Of a stretch of 41,269 bases of DNA, positions 1 through 8,398 are shown one piece after another. The DNA lies in NCBI GenBank assembly GCA_964602715.1, contig CAZRSB010000014.1, positions 1 through 41,269 of the forward strand, written 5' to 3'. Position 1 is the stretch's first letter; each line of letters begins with the position of its first letter. The stretch comes from Natronoplasma sp964602715. Its GTDB lineage: Archaea > Thermoplasmatota > Thermoplasmata > Halarchaeoplasmatales > Halarchaeoplasmataceae. Made by a program: the position numbers and the translations under genes. Under the pieces are notes generated by a model, which saw only the letters and a list, made by a program, of their open reading frames with translations, had not been told where the DNA came from and did not search any database.

Positions 1-45
1 ATCGGGCTGTATCCTCTCCCTAAAGGAAGAGGTCTTAGCCCTGAT
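1..45. repeat. Strong imperfect hairpin, terminator-like or IS605-end-like
   Basis: Positions 1-8 pair with 37-45 with one bulged T, and an inner CCTCT..CC stem pairs with GG..AGAGG around a CTAAA loop. Read on the minus strand, the hairpin has a CCTTTAGGG core followed by GAGAGGAT, which resembles right-end hairpins of IS200/IS605 elements. It lies just beyond the stop of the giant surface protein gene, so it may instead be part of that gene's 3' untranslated region. The left side is cut by the window edge. Confidence 0.45.
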
Positions 46-52
46 TAGAGAT

Positions 53-74
53 AAATAATAAAAAAGATAAGAAA
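53..74 (-). terminator. T-rich tract after the surface protein gene
   Basis: Read on the minus strand, this is a T-rich stretch with a run of six T, starting about ten bases past the stop codon at 85. Archaeal RNA polymerase terminates at such oligo-T tracts without needing a hairpin. Assigned from base composition and position only. Confidence 0.4.
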
Positions 75-84
75 GAATTTTAGC

Positions 85-3000
85 CTATCTCAAGTGTTTC
101 TTATAGTAAAAGACAAGTACAATCATCGAGGCCACCAATAATATACTCAATGTAAATCCAGGTATTCCAACGTCCTCTTCTAGTTCCACCGTTTCCGTGT
201 CATCTTCAGTCAGGTCTATTTCGCCGTCTTCGGACTCGTAATCATCGTGGCTTACTTCCCACTCGTAGGTGCCTGGTTCGAGATCTGTAAAGGTGTACAT
301 TCCGTCTTCGTCAGTTTCTTCTTCCCACTCTTCGCCATCTTTTTCTATGATTATCTCTGCATCTTCTATCACATCTTCGTCATCATCATCTATTACTTCG
401 AATGTGAGTGAGTAAGTGCTCTCTTCGAATACGGCTGTTATATCTTTGTCATCGTCCATCGTGATGGTGATCTCTTCGTCTGTTCCTTCGTAATCTCCTT
501 CCCATTCAACGAATCTCCATCCCTCTTCCGGGATAGCTTCTAGATCTAGATATGTATCATGGTCGTATTCTTCTTGATCTGGATCAACCTCTACTTCGCC
601 TTGACCATCTTCGTCAACTGACAACTCGTATGTCTTTATCGCGAAGTGCGCTGTTATCTCCTGATCATCGTCCATCGTGATCGTGATCTCTTCGTCTGTT
701 CCTTCGTAATCTCCTGTCCACTCAGCAAAATACCAATGTTCGTCTGCGTCTGCTGTCAATGTTACATCTGTTCCTTCTTCGTATTCATCTTCATCTGGAT
801 CTATATCTACTTCGCCTTCGCCTTCTATCTCCACTGTAAGTTCATAGGTCGGTATCTCTTCGAATACGGCTGTTACTTCTTTGTCTTCGTCCATCGTGAT
901 CGTGATCACTTCGTCTTCTCCTCCGTAATCTCCTGTCCATTCAACGAATTCCCATCCCTCTTCCGGGATAGCCTCTAGATTTACATATGTACTATGGTCG
1001 TATTCATCTTCATCTGGATCTATCTCTACTTCGCCTTGACCATCTTCGTCAACTGACAAATCGTATGTTTTTATCGCGAAGTGCGCTGTTACCTCCTGAT
1101 CATCGTCCATCGTTAACGTGATCTCTTCGTCTGTTCCTTCGTAATCTCCTGTCCATTCAACGAATTCATACCCTTCATCCGGTATAGCCTCTAGATCTAT
1201 TTCTGTTCCTTCTTCATATCTTTCGTTGTATGGCCACTCATTCACTTTTTCCCCATCGACTTCAATAGTACCTTCTCCAATTGGTTCATTTAATGTGAGA
1301 TTATACACTTCAGGATCTTCCCAGGTCAAAATTGGGTAGCCTTGATTGATTATGCCTTCATCATCTATATCCCAAATATCTTCATCAGATTCATCATCAT
1401 AAGGGTCATCAACAAAATCCCAGGGCTCTTCTAGTCCGTTAGTATCTAGATTCGTATAAGTCGCAACGTTCTTCATCTCAGCAGTACTTTTACCCGTACC
1501 ACCCGCAGATCCTTCTTGTCCTGAGGTCTCAATATCCCAGAAAGAGTTTCGCACTATATGTTCGTCCCATCCAATGAGCCCACCTGTACGGGACTCTCCA
1601 CTCACTTCTCCTGTAGAATAAGATTTTGACACATGATAGTTGTTGTAACCTATTAGTCCGCCAGAATATTCCTCTCCAATTACATCCCCGGTAGCGTACG
1701 AATTCTCAAGTGATCCAATATTTGATCCTACAAGTCCGCCTACTTGTCGTTCTCCGATCACCTCACTGTTTGCAGATGATTTTGACACTACTCCTTCTCT
1801 GTTCCAGCCTATTAGCCCTCCAACATACTCATCACCAGTCACCTCGCCAGCTCCGTGCGAGTACTTTACCACGTCTCTGGTCTCCCCTACGAGTCCACCT
1901 ACACGACTTTCCCCGTTAACACTAACAGTTGAAGAGGAGTTTTTCATCATACCTTCTTCTTGAAATCCTACAAGTCCGCCTACAAAATTTTGCCCATTCA
2001 CGTCTCCTGTTCCATGTGAATCAAAGATGGTTCCTCCATCGTTAAATCCAACGAGTCCACCTACACGGTTGTCCCCATTCACCTCTGGATCAATGATTTT
2101 TATATCGACTAATTCTGCATCGTCTTCGATATATCCAAATAATCCAATATAGGAGGTATCGGGTCTATCTATGTAAAGGTCTTTGATATCATATCCGTTT
2201 CCGTTGAACGTGCCTGTAAATGGATCACCATCCACAGGAGAATCTCCTATTTGTTCCCAACCCTGTTCAGTATCTACAATATCTTCATAACCAGGAGTAT
2301 TTCTGTCAAGATCGTTCATCAACACATAGTCACCATCCAAGTCATCTCTTACTGCATCTAGGTCGTGCCAATCGTGTATTTCTTCTAAGGCTTCAAAATG
2401 GGCTGTTATCGACTGATTCTCGTCCATCCTTATCGTTATTTTGTCTTCATACCCACTATGATCTCCACTCCACTCTCTAAAAAGCCAGTAATCATCAGCA
2501 GGTATCGCCTTTAGTTCTACTTCAGTACGTTCTCCATACAACTCTTTATATGGATAATCGATCACTTTTTCCCCATCGACTTCAACAGTACCTTCCCCGA
2601 CTGGCTCGTTTAATGTGAGTTTATTTGTTTCTAGTTCTTCCCAGGTAAGTACAGGATATCCTTGATTGATTATACCTTCGTTATCAATTTTCCATATCTC
2701 TTCATCACCTTCGTCTTCATAGGGATCATCAACAAAATCCCAAGGCTCTTCTAGTCCTTCAGTATCTGTATCTGTATAGGTCGCAACGTTTCTCATCTCA
2801 GCAGAGGTCTTTCCTGTTCCGCCGTCACTAATATTGAGACCGCTAGTTTCGATATTCCAAAATGAGTCTTTGACCTCGCCTGCTTGTAGAACACCGACAA
2901 GTCCACCGATTTGGGCTTCTCCTGTAACTCTACCAAAAGAGGATGATTGATTGATAAAGATCTGTTCTTGTGACTCTTGAGAATCAACAGCTCCGACTAG

Positions 3001-6000
3001 ACCTCCCGCTACCGACACCGTATTTACGTCAACTCTAGAATAAGAGTTATTCACGTATCTCATGTTCAATCCAACTAACCCACCAGCTAACGATTGCATC
3101 TCGACCGAACCTGTGGATGTGGACTGGTGGACTTTCCCTTCGTTTACACCGATCAATCCACCACCTATCTGGTTGAAAAAACCTATACCATTTATATCTA
3201 CTTCTGTGTAAGATCTGTTAACGATACCCTGGTTTTCTCCAACTAGTCCTCCGATACCTGAACTACCATGAATTTCTCCGTCAAAATCACATTCCATGAT
3301 CGTTCCATGATTTGAACCAACAAGACCTCCGAGTGAATTTTCTCCTTCTATCACACCTCTAGAGGAGGAATTCTTGATTAGCCCCTCGTTAATACCAATT
3401 AGAGAACCTACGTCAGATACGCCAACTACTTCAACATCCGTAATCTTTAAATCCTCCATCGTGCCGTTTTCTCCTAATATTCCAAAAAGTCCTACATGAT
3501 TATCCTCTGACCTCTTGACAGAAAAGTTATTGATCTCATGCCCTGATCCGTAGAATGTCCCTTCAAATTCTTCGTTAAACCTGCCTATTGGTTGCCATCC
3601 GAGCGTTGTGTTGACAAGTTCTTCATAGCCATCACTGTTTTCGTCTAGATCTGTATCTAGTATATAGTCCCCATTTAGATCATATCTCATATTATAAAGT
3701 TGATGCCAGTTAGAGATCTCATAATCTAACAGATCAAAATGAGCCGTCAAGTTTTTGTCATTCTTGATCTCGAATACAACTACATCATCATTAGACTCCA
3801 AATCTCCGGTCCAACCTTCAGGATAATAACCCTCATCTGGAATAGCTTCAATAACGATTTTTCCATATTCGGAATAGCTGTAGTCTCCTTCAGTTGGAGA
3901 TGTAGTACCGCCATCTTCTGCGTGTATAGATAAGTTATGGGTTTTTTCTGTTTTCTGTATAAACCACGCAGCGTCATCTTCATTCTCTTCCCATGCAAAG
4001 AATGGACGATCTATGTTAGTATCGACAGCCTGTATATCCCATCCTGCAGATTCGAAGGTACTGATAGAGTTAAAGTTGTTATCGTTTAGAGGTAAGCTAC
4101 TATGTCCTTTAACTGAGCATTCTTCCATATCTTCATGATAAAAAGAATCGCTGACACTCCCCAGGTCATCCCATCCCACTAGACCACCGATATTATCGAA
4201 GCCAGAAACTTCTCCCGCAGAATAAGAATTAGTTACTGAACCTGCTTTGAACTCAATAGAGTTACCAAGTGTACCGACCAAACCTCCAATTCTTATATTT
4301 CCATGTGTGTGGGCAGTCGAATACGAATCGCTTATCTCGCCATTGTTCCAACCTACAAGTCCTCCAACGGCCTCAGCACCCTCTACAGTTCCGTCTGTAA
4401 AGGAATGAGATATACTTCCATGGTTTTCTCCTATCATTCCTCCAGTTCCAGGAACGAATCCTCCTTCGACATCTCCTGTAAAAAAGGAATGAGAAACACA
4501 CCCCTCATTGTATGCAACTAAACCACCGGTCCTTTGATATCCGGTTATGGCTCCGTTCTTGAGACCGATATTTTTTACCTCACCATTTTCACCAACAAAA
4601 CCAAAAAGTCCAACGTAATCATCTTCTGATAAAATCATGAGGTTTTCGATCAAATGTCCCTGACCATCAAAACTACCATTGAATTTTTCATCCTCATCTC
4701 CGATCGGTTCAAAACCATCACCTTCAAACCAATCTTCAGTCTCAGATGCCTCGATATCATCTTCTAGTACGTAATTGCTATCTAGATCGTTTCTCATCCA
4801 CTGAAGTTCCCCTATGTTTTCTATCATGTAAACTTCTCTCTCATCATCCCATTCTGGTTCTAATGCTTTAGTTCTGAATCTAGATTTACTGCTGTGATAC
4901 TCTTCATCCTCTCCTATAGCTACAAGTTTATACTCGTAAGGAGTAAGATAGTCTAGATCGGTCAATCCTTTTTCTATGACAGCTTCATCAGAGATATTCA
5001 GTGATTCTGTTTCTGACCAGTTCTCTTTTCCACTTTCTCTATACCTGAAAAGGACCTCTGTTTCGTTCAGATAGAGATCGGTCACTTCCCCTCTGAGATC
5101 AACACTTTCTGAAGTGATATTAGTTACTTCTAACGTATTAAGTTCTACATCATCATGGGTGATGAATGAGATAGGGAGGGAGGTTTCTTTATCGTTATTC
5201 CATTCAGCGACGATTTTAAACTCGTAAGTCGAAGTTTTATTCAATTCTGTTATTTTTTCTTTAAAAATTCCTTCCTCTTCGATCGTTTGTGAAGGTGTTT
5301 CAGACCAATTTTCCTCTTCTTTTTGCCTATATCTAAAGTATGCTTCGATCTCATCTTCAGGCAACTCTAAAAATTCTCCTCTCAAGATCGCTTCATGTCT
5401 ACCTATTTCGGGATCTAAAGGCATAAATCCAGTTACGAAATCGATGGCTTTATCAGCGTTGATTAACCCGTGACCATAACGAGTATTTTTATCTTCTCCG
5501 TCGGGCAAAGAATCACCTGCGTCAATATAGTCTGCTGAATTTCTAAGACCTTCATATACTTCGGATGGGGACAGATTTGGGTTTGCATCGAACATCAACG
5601 CCGCCACACCAGCGACATGAGGCGCGGCCATAGAAGTTCCAGACATTTCTTCCCAACCTCCATATGGCATAGAGGACTTAACCTCAACACCAGGAGCAGA
5701 AAAATCAGGTTTTACGTATTCATCAGGAGTATTCTCTCTATTGTCTTCAACTATATCTCCACTGCTGAACTCAACAATTTCATCATCTTCTTCTGATGCA
5801 CCAACAGCAAAGGTCTCGTAGATAGCTCCTGGTGATCTATAAGAGCCTTCTCCCTCGTTACCGATGGCCACAACAGGAATAACACCAGCATCGATCATAT
5901 TCTCAATAGGTTCTTCGAAATCGGAGTGATAAGCCCCCTCAGGTGGTCCCCAAGACATGCTAGCTACATGCGCTTGATAATCCTCTAAATCGCCTTCATA

Positions 6001-7008
6001 TTTTTCGTGTAGAGGCTCGCCGTTTCGATCAAAGGGTTCTACTTTCCACTCCAAAGATGCTAACATCGAAGAGAAAGTACCCTGTCCTCCAGGCAAATTG
6101 AGTGCGTGCATCAATTCAGCCTCTGGGGCCACCCCAATATTCACACCGCTTGTGTTCCCTCCTAGCACTGTACCGGAACAATGAGTGCCATGACCTTGGG
6201 TGTCGTGTGGCGTAGAGTTTTCAACGATCTCGCCTTCCAAGTCAAATTCTATCCATCCTCCAGTATAATAATCATCATCTTCTAGATCCACCATATTTCC
6301 TTCGAGATCAGGGTGATTTATATCCACACCGGTATCAGAAACAGCTACTCTTATACCGTCTCCTTTATACCCTTCTTCCCAAACTCCCTTCGCGTTGATC
6401 CTTTCAAGGCCCCATGTAACTTTTTCATTAGATTCTTCTTCAGAAGCAACACGGTCCGATATCGAATATCTATCATTAAGATGTTGAATTCTTTGATCGT
6501 TTGAGTGATGGTTATTGTGATTCTCTACATCTCCTTGGTCATGTATATCTACTTCAAAATTTTTATGGATGTTAACTACGGAGTCAAGCTGCGCTATCAT
6601 TTCTATAATGCCAACTTCAACTTCAGCGAGAACAGCGTTTGCTATCCAAAATGAGTTAATGATCTCTCCTCTATCATCATTCAAAAGATATTCAAGTTCA
6701 CTCTGTTTAATCTGTGCATCTTCTTTCAGACTAGATATCGTTTCATCGGCTGAAATCTCTTTTAAAGATAACTCTGGATTATCACTAGTGTAAGGTTCAT
6801 ATCTGATAATCACCTCTATTTTATCTTCCTCGGTTTTCTCTTCTATCATCTCTTTCAATCTTTCACAGACAATGTCTTCGGAACTGTCCAAAAAATCTTC
6901 GGAAACTTCCTTTCCGATATGGTCTGTAGATCCATCTCCGATGTTCAAGCCTAGAGACCCAAAGATGAGCCCTATCACCACAACAAATACTAACACTTTG
7001 AGTTTCAT
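85..7008 (-). CDS. Giant secreted, membrane-anchored subtilase with GLUG and InlB-B-like repeats
   Basis: Predicted 2307-residue cell-surface serine protease. The ATG at 7008 is preferred because GGAGAT lies just upstream and the next residues (MKLKVLVFVVVIGLIFG) form a signal peptide; an in-frame start at 7035 would add nine residues ahead of it. Order: signal peptide, I9-like propeptide (about 60-150), peptidase S8 domain with Asp225 (DTGVD), His273 (GHGTHCSG) and Ser459 (SGTSMAAPH), two fibronectin-III-like segments, three blocks of GLUG-type repeats (GGLVGxN; roughly + 4020-4780, 2840-3560 and 1550-2210), each followed by an InlB-B-like repeat (WTGDYEG...AHF), then four tandem InlB-B repeats, a carboxypeptidase-regulatory-like beta domain and a C-terminal tail of PGF (2283-2285), a hydrophobic span and basic residues. 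That tail matches the PGF-CTERM pattern processed by archaeosortase. Very Asp/Glu rich. Likely outside the cell, attached to the membrane or S-layer; substrate unknown. Confidence 0.85.
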   Translation of the reverse strand: MKLKVLVFVVVIGLIFGSLGLNIGDGSTDHIGKEVSEDFLDSSEDIVCERLKEMIEEKTEEDKIEVIIRYEPYTSDNPELSLKEISADETISSLKEDAQIKQSELEYLLNDDRGEIINSFWIANAVLAEVEVGIIEMIAQLDSVVNIHKNFEVDIHDQGDVENHNNHHSNDQRIQHLNDRYSISDRVASEEESNEKVTWGLERINAKGVWEEGYKGDGIRVAVSDTGVDINHPDLEGNMVDLEDDDYYTGGWIEFDLEGEIVENSTPHDTQGHGTHCSGTVLGGNTSGVNIGVAPEAELMHALNLPGGQGTFSSMLASLEWKVEPFDRNGEPLHEKYEGDLEDYQAHVASMSWGPPEGAYHSDFEEPIENMIDAGVIPVVAIGNEGEGSYRSPGAIYETFAVGASEEDDEIVEFSSGDIVEDNRENTPDEYVKPDFSAPGVEVKSSMPYGGWEEMSGTSMAAPHVAGVAALMFDANPNLSPSEVYEGLRNSADYIDAGDSLPDGEDKNTRYGHGLINADKAIDFVTGFMPLDPEIGRHEAILRGEFLELPEDEIEAYFRYRQKEEENWSETPSQTIEEEGIFKEKITELNKTSTYEFKIVAEWNNDKETSLPISFITHDDVELNTLEVTNITSESVDLRGEVTDLYLNETEVLFRYRESGKENWSETESLNISDEAVIEKGLTDLDYLTPYEYKLVAIGEDEEYHSSKSRFRTKALEPEWDDEREVYMIENIGELQWMRNDLDSNYVLEDDIEASETEDWFEGDGFEPIGDEDEKFNGSFDGQGHLIENLMILSEDDYVGLFGFVGENGEVKNIGLKNGAITGYQRTGGLVAYNEGCVSHSFFTGDVEGGFVPGTGGMIGENHGSISHSFTDGTVEGAEAVGGLVGWNNGEISDSYSTAHTHGNIRIGGLVGTLGNSIEFKAGSVTNSYSAGEVSGFDNIGGLVGWDDLGSVSDSFYHEDMEECSVKGHSSLPLNDNNFNSISTFESAGWDIQAVDTNIDRPFFAWEENEDDAAWFIQKTEKTHNLSIHAEDGGTTSPTEGDYSYSEYGKIVIEAIPDEGYYPEGWTGDLESNDDVVVFEIKNDKNLTAHFDLLDYEISNWHQLYNMRYDLNGDYILDTDLDENSDGYEELVNTTLGWQPIGRFNEEFEGTFYGSGHEINNFSVKRSEDNHVGLFGILGENGTMEDLKITDVEVVGVSDVGSLIGINEGLIKNSSSRGVIEGENSLGGLVGSNHGTIMECDFDGEIHGSSGIGGLVGENQGIVNRSYTEVDINGIGFFNQIGGGLIGVNEGKVHQSTSTGSVEMQSLAGGLVGLNMRYVNNSYSRVDVNTVSVAGGLVGAVDSQESQEQIFINQSSSFGRVTGEAQIGGLVGVLQAGEVKDSFWNIETSGLNISDGGTGKTSAEMRNVATYTDTDTEGLEEPWDFVDDPYEDEGDEEIWKIDNEGIINQGYPVLTWEELETNKLTLNEPVGEGTVEVDGEKVIDYPYKELYGERTEVELKAIPADDYWLFREWSGDHSGYEDKITIRMDENQSITAHFEALEEIHDWHDLDAVRDDLDGDYVLMNDLDRNTPGYEDIVDTEQGWEQIGDSPVDGDPFTGTFNGNGYDIKDLYIDRPDTSYIGLFGYIEDDAELVDIKIIDPEVNGDNRVGGLVGFNDGGTIFDSHGTGDVNGQNFVGGLVGFQEEGMMKNSSSTVSVNGESRVGGLVGETRDVVKYSHGAGEVTGDEYVGGLIGWNREGVVSKSSANSEVIGERQVGGLVGSNIGSLENSYATGDVIGEEYSGGLIGYNNYHVSKSYSTGEVSGESRTGGLIGWDEHIVRNSFWDIETSGQEGSAGGTGKSTAEMKNVATYTNLDTNGLEEPWDFVDDPYDDESDEDIWDIDDEGIINQGYPILTWEDPEVYNLTLNEPIGEGTIEVDGEKVNEWPYNERYEEGTEIDLEAIPDEGYEFVEWTGDYEGTDEEITLTMDDDQEVTAHFAIKTYDLSVDEDGQGEVEIDPDEDEYDHSTYVNLEAIPEEGWEFVEWTGDYGGEDEVITITMDEDKEVTAVFEEIPTYELTVEIEGEGEVDIDPDEDEYEEGTDVTLTADADEHWYFAEWTGDYEGTDEEITITMDDDQEITAHFAIKTYELSVDEDGQGEVEVDPDQEEYDHDTYLDLEAIPEEGWRFVEWEGDYEGTDEEITITMDDDKDITAVFEESTYSLTFEVIDDDDEDVIEDAEIIIEKDGEEWEEETDEDGMYTFTDLEPGTYEWEVSHDDYESEDGEIDLTEDDTETVELEEDVGIPGFTLSILLVASMIVLVFYYKKHLR
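421..1290 (-). repeat. 435-bp in-frame higher-order tandem repeat in the surface protein gene
   Basis: The string beginning ctcttcgaatacggctgtta occurs at 421 and again at 856, and tatcgcgaagtgcgctgtta occurs at 637 and 1072. Both pairs are spaced 435 bp (145 codons exactly). Each 435-bp unit holds two InlB-B-like repeats of slightly different type, so the array is a duplication of a two-repeat unit. Near identity at the DNA level suggests recent duplication or gene conversion, and the region could expand or contract in frame. Confidence 0.75.
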
Positions 7009-7230
7009 TTGATCTCCGCTCCCTTGGCAAAGCAAAGATATATTATTTAGTGTTTTTGATGAATTGATATATGTTAACGTTTCCTTAAAGGTTCTTTCAT
7101 GAAGGTTTCTCCTATTGGGTGCAGAAATGAGTTTGAATTTATGTGTGTTAAATAACCGCTATTTTCTTGTATGTTCTGGTGGGTAGATTGTTCTCAAATC
7201 TAAATTTAAGTTTGCTCCATAATTTCTCTT

Positions 7231-7345
7231 TCTAGTACTATCGCCGATAGTTCCTATCGAAGAACTAGTTGTAGGTCCTGCTCAGGACGGTTGACCTCCT
7301 CCTCCGTCTGAAGACTGAGGAATCCTTGCTGGAACATGCAGCGGG
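7231..7345. repeat. Cluster of short perfect hairpins at the edge of a relic element
   Basis: Within about 110 bp there are ACTATCG-C-CGATAGT (7237-7251), an AGTTC/GAACT stem just after it, GTCCTG-CT-CAGGAC (7275-7288), and CCTC-C-GTCT-GA-AGAC-T-GAGG (7301-7320). On the minus strand the last hairpin is followed by GAGGAGGTCAAC, recalling the hairpin plus GGATGTCAA-type right end of IS200/IS605 elements. No intact transposase gene accompanies it. Confidence 0.5.
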
Positions 7346-7800
7346 GGTGTTTTTAAGGTTTCAGCCCGCACTGAAGGACAACCAGCAACATACTGGCGGA
7401 ACTGTCGTTTTTCATCCCATAGGGCTGTGGCGGGGTCAAGTCGGACAGCATCGCCTTCAAACGAAGGTTTCTTTTTCCTTGCCCGTCTTTCAACGGACTC
7501 CGCCCCATTCCCGTTCAAGTCATCCGATGTCGTTGTTTTTACCGTCTCTCGAACGGAATTTTGGCACGACGGAAACGAAGACGGCATCTGATACTGCGGT
7601 GTGTTCCTAAGAACATCGCCAGTATCCGCTTGTACTCCGCTCCGCTTACTGTGGTTAGTATAATGGTCCAACCGTAGATAAGGTTTGAGGGGAGGGGTGA
7701 GTGAAAGTAGAACAACACGCCCTAACCTCCGCCTAAATTATGAGGAATTGAAATTCCTCTCATGACGAGGAAGCGTAGCTTCCTCAGAAAGACGGAGGTA
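7289..7800 (-). mobile_element. Possible IS200/IS605-like (TnpB) relic or derived short element
   Basis: This stretch is visibly more GC-rich than flanking DNA and contains no recognisable gene. The minus-strand open frame at 7282-7671 (129 codons) has no motif I can identify; in particular no TnpB zinc-finger (CxxC) or DRDxN motif is visible in any minus frame, so it is probably not translated. The right-end-like hairpin at 7301-7320 and the nested hairpins at 7726-7798 would be the two ends of a roughly 0.5-kb non-autonomous derivative. Alternatively the segment encodes a structured RNA; I checked by eye for conserved SRP RNA and RNase P RNA motifs and found none. Confidence 0.35.
7726..7798. 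repeat. Nested three-way-junction structure with two perfect hairpins
   Basis: CCTCCG (7726-7731) can pair with CGGAGG (7793-7798). They enclose two perfect hairpins: GAGGAATT-GA-AATTCCTC (7742-7759) and GAGGAAGC-GTA-GCTTCCTC (7767-7785). This is a compact three-stem fold of about 73 nt on either strand. It could be a transposon subterminal structure or an RNA. Function unknown. Confidence 0.6.
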
Positions 7801-7890
7801 TGCGGGCTTTGAACCGTATCACTTTCTTACTGTATCAGCAGTTTCCTCTACAGTTACTAATTTTCGATATAGTAAGTAAAATGAAATCAC

Positions 7891-8154
7891 GCTGCAAAAA
7901 ATCAGAAATATCCTTCTTGTCTCTAAATTTTCTTTCTTTATTCGGAAATATTTAAAGTTGCGTAGAATCAAAAGATTCGACTTATTTAACAATCTCCTTT
8001 GCCTATGCTCAGGAGATATGTAAAGCGCCGAAGAAGCACAACTTCTTCTTTCCTTCAAACTTTTTCGCTTCGCTCAAAAGAATTGAAGACGCCACAAAAT
8101 CAAAGATTCTCTTTGCTTCTAAATTACCTCACTTACGTTCGTAAATATTAGAAG
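7891..8154. repeat. About four degenerate 64-68 nt tandem units, each with two hairpins
   Basis: Units begin near 7891, 7959, 8025 and 8089, and the series continues into the tRNA 3' end at 8154. Each unit starts with a GCGCC-like pentamer, then a short stem (GAATC/GATTC in unit 2, GAAGAAG/CTTCTTC in unit 3, AATC/GATT in unit 4), then a longer stem with a TTCG- or GCTC-containing loop (ATCTCCT/AGGAGAT in unit 2, CTTCAA/TTGAAG in unit 3, GCTTCTAA/TTAGAAGC in unit 4). Stem sequences differ but stay complementary, so secondary structure rather than sequence is conserved. The start GCGCCGAAGAAG of unit 3 matches the tRNA-Ser 3' end GCGCCGAGGAGG at 10 of 12 positions. No gene is present; a 79-codon minus frame here is an artefact of the palindromes. 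Confidence 0.6.
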
Positions 8155-8311
8155 CGCCGAGGAGGAGATTCGAACTCCTGAGGCGCGATGCGCCACCGGC
8201 TTGCTTGAACCATCGCGGATCTCTCCACGGTGTTAGGGGCCGCCTGTTAGGACAGCCCCAAGTGGGCGGCTCTCAAGGCCGGCGCCTTGGGCCGGACTTA
8301 GCTACCTCGGC
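8155..8311 (-). tRNA. tRNA-Ser (anticodon UGA) with a 70-nt intron
   Basis: The 5' acceptor strand GCCGAGG (8311-8305) pairs with CCTCGGC (8162-8156), with discriminator G at 8155 as in archaeal tRNA-Ser. The anticodon arm is CCGGC-CTTGAGA-GCCGG with TGA at 8275-8273. A long variable arm (GGCGC/GCGCC) and a T-arm with loop TTCGAAT follow. Mature length is 87 nt (exons 8311-8272 and 8201-8155); CCA is not encoded. Inserting an intron between positions 37 and 38 is required to close the anticodon stem. Confidence 0.9.
8202..8271 (-). other. tRNA-Ser intron at position 37/38 with relaxed bulge-helix-bulge
   Basis: The 70-nt intron sits at the canonical archaeal site one base 3' of the anticodon. 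Exon bases CTTGA (positions 32-36) pair with TCAAG near the intron 3' end, and intron GCC pairs with GGT, giving a central helix with small bulges at both splice points, the substrate form for archaeal tRNA splicing endonuclease. The intron is GC-rich and foldable. Boundaries are inferred from restoring a 7-nt anticodon loop. Confidence 0.75.
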
Positions 8312-8398
8312 ATGAAAGAAATCTTCTAGGATGTGGGGGCAAAAATTCCCAAACACAAACTATCATGAGTTTAACGTTATGGTTAATAACTTTTACTC

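Noticed and set aside
646..978. Plus-strand 110-codon frame opposite the surface protein gene
   Set aside because: It is an antisense shadow of the InlB-repeat region, arising from codon repeats such as GAT/GAC/GAA; no start signal.
7282..7671. 129-codon minus-strand frame as a protein gene
   Set aside because: No recognisable motif, no ribosome binding site, lies in a hairpin-rich block with unusual composition; no TnpB zinc finger or RuvC motif could be read in any minus frame.
7265..7700. SRP RNA or RNase P RNA
   Set aside because: I looked for the SRP helix 8 tetraloop context and the RNase P conserved regions on both strands and found neither.
7819..8058. 79-codon minus-strand frame as a gene
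   Set aside because: It runs through the palindromic tandem units; the frame is better explained by the structured repeats.
7231..8154. CRISPR array
   Set aside because: The units are degenerate, themselves palindromic throughout and have no constant repeat with unique spacers; no cas genes nearby.
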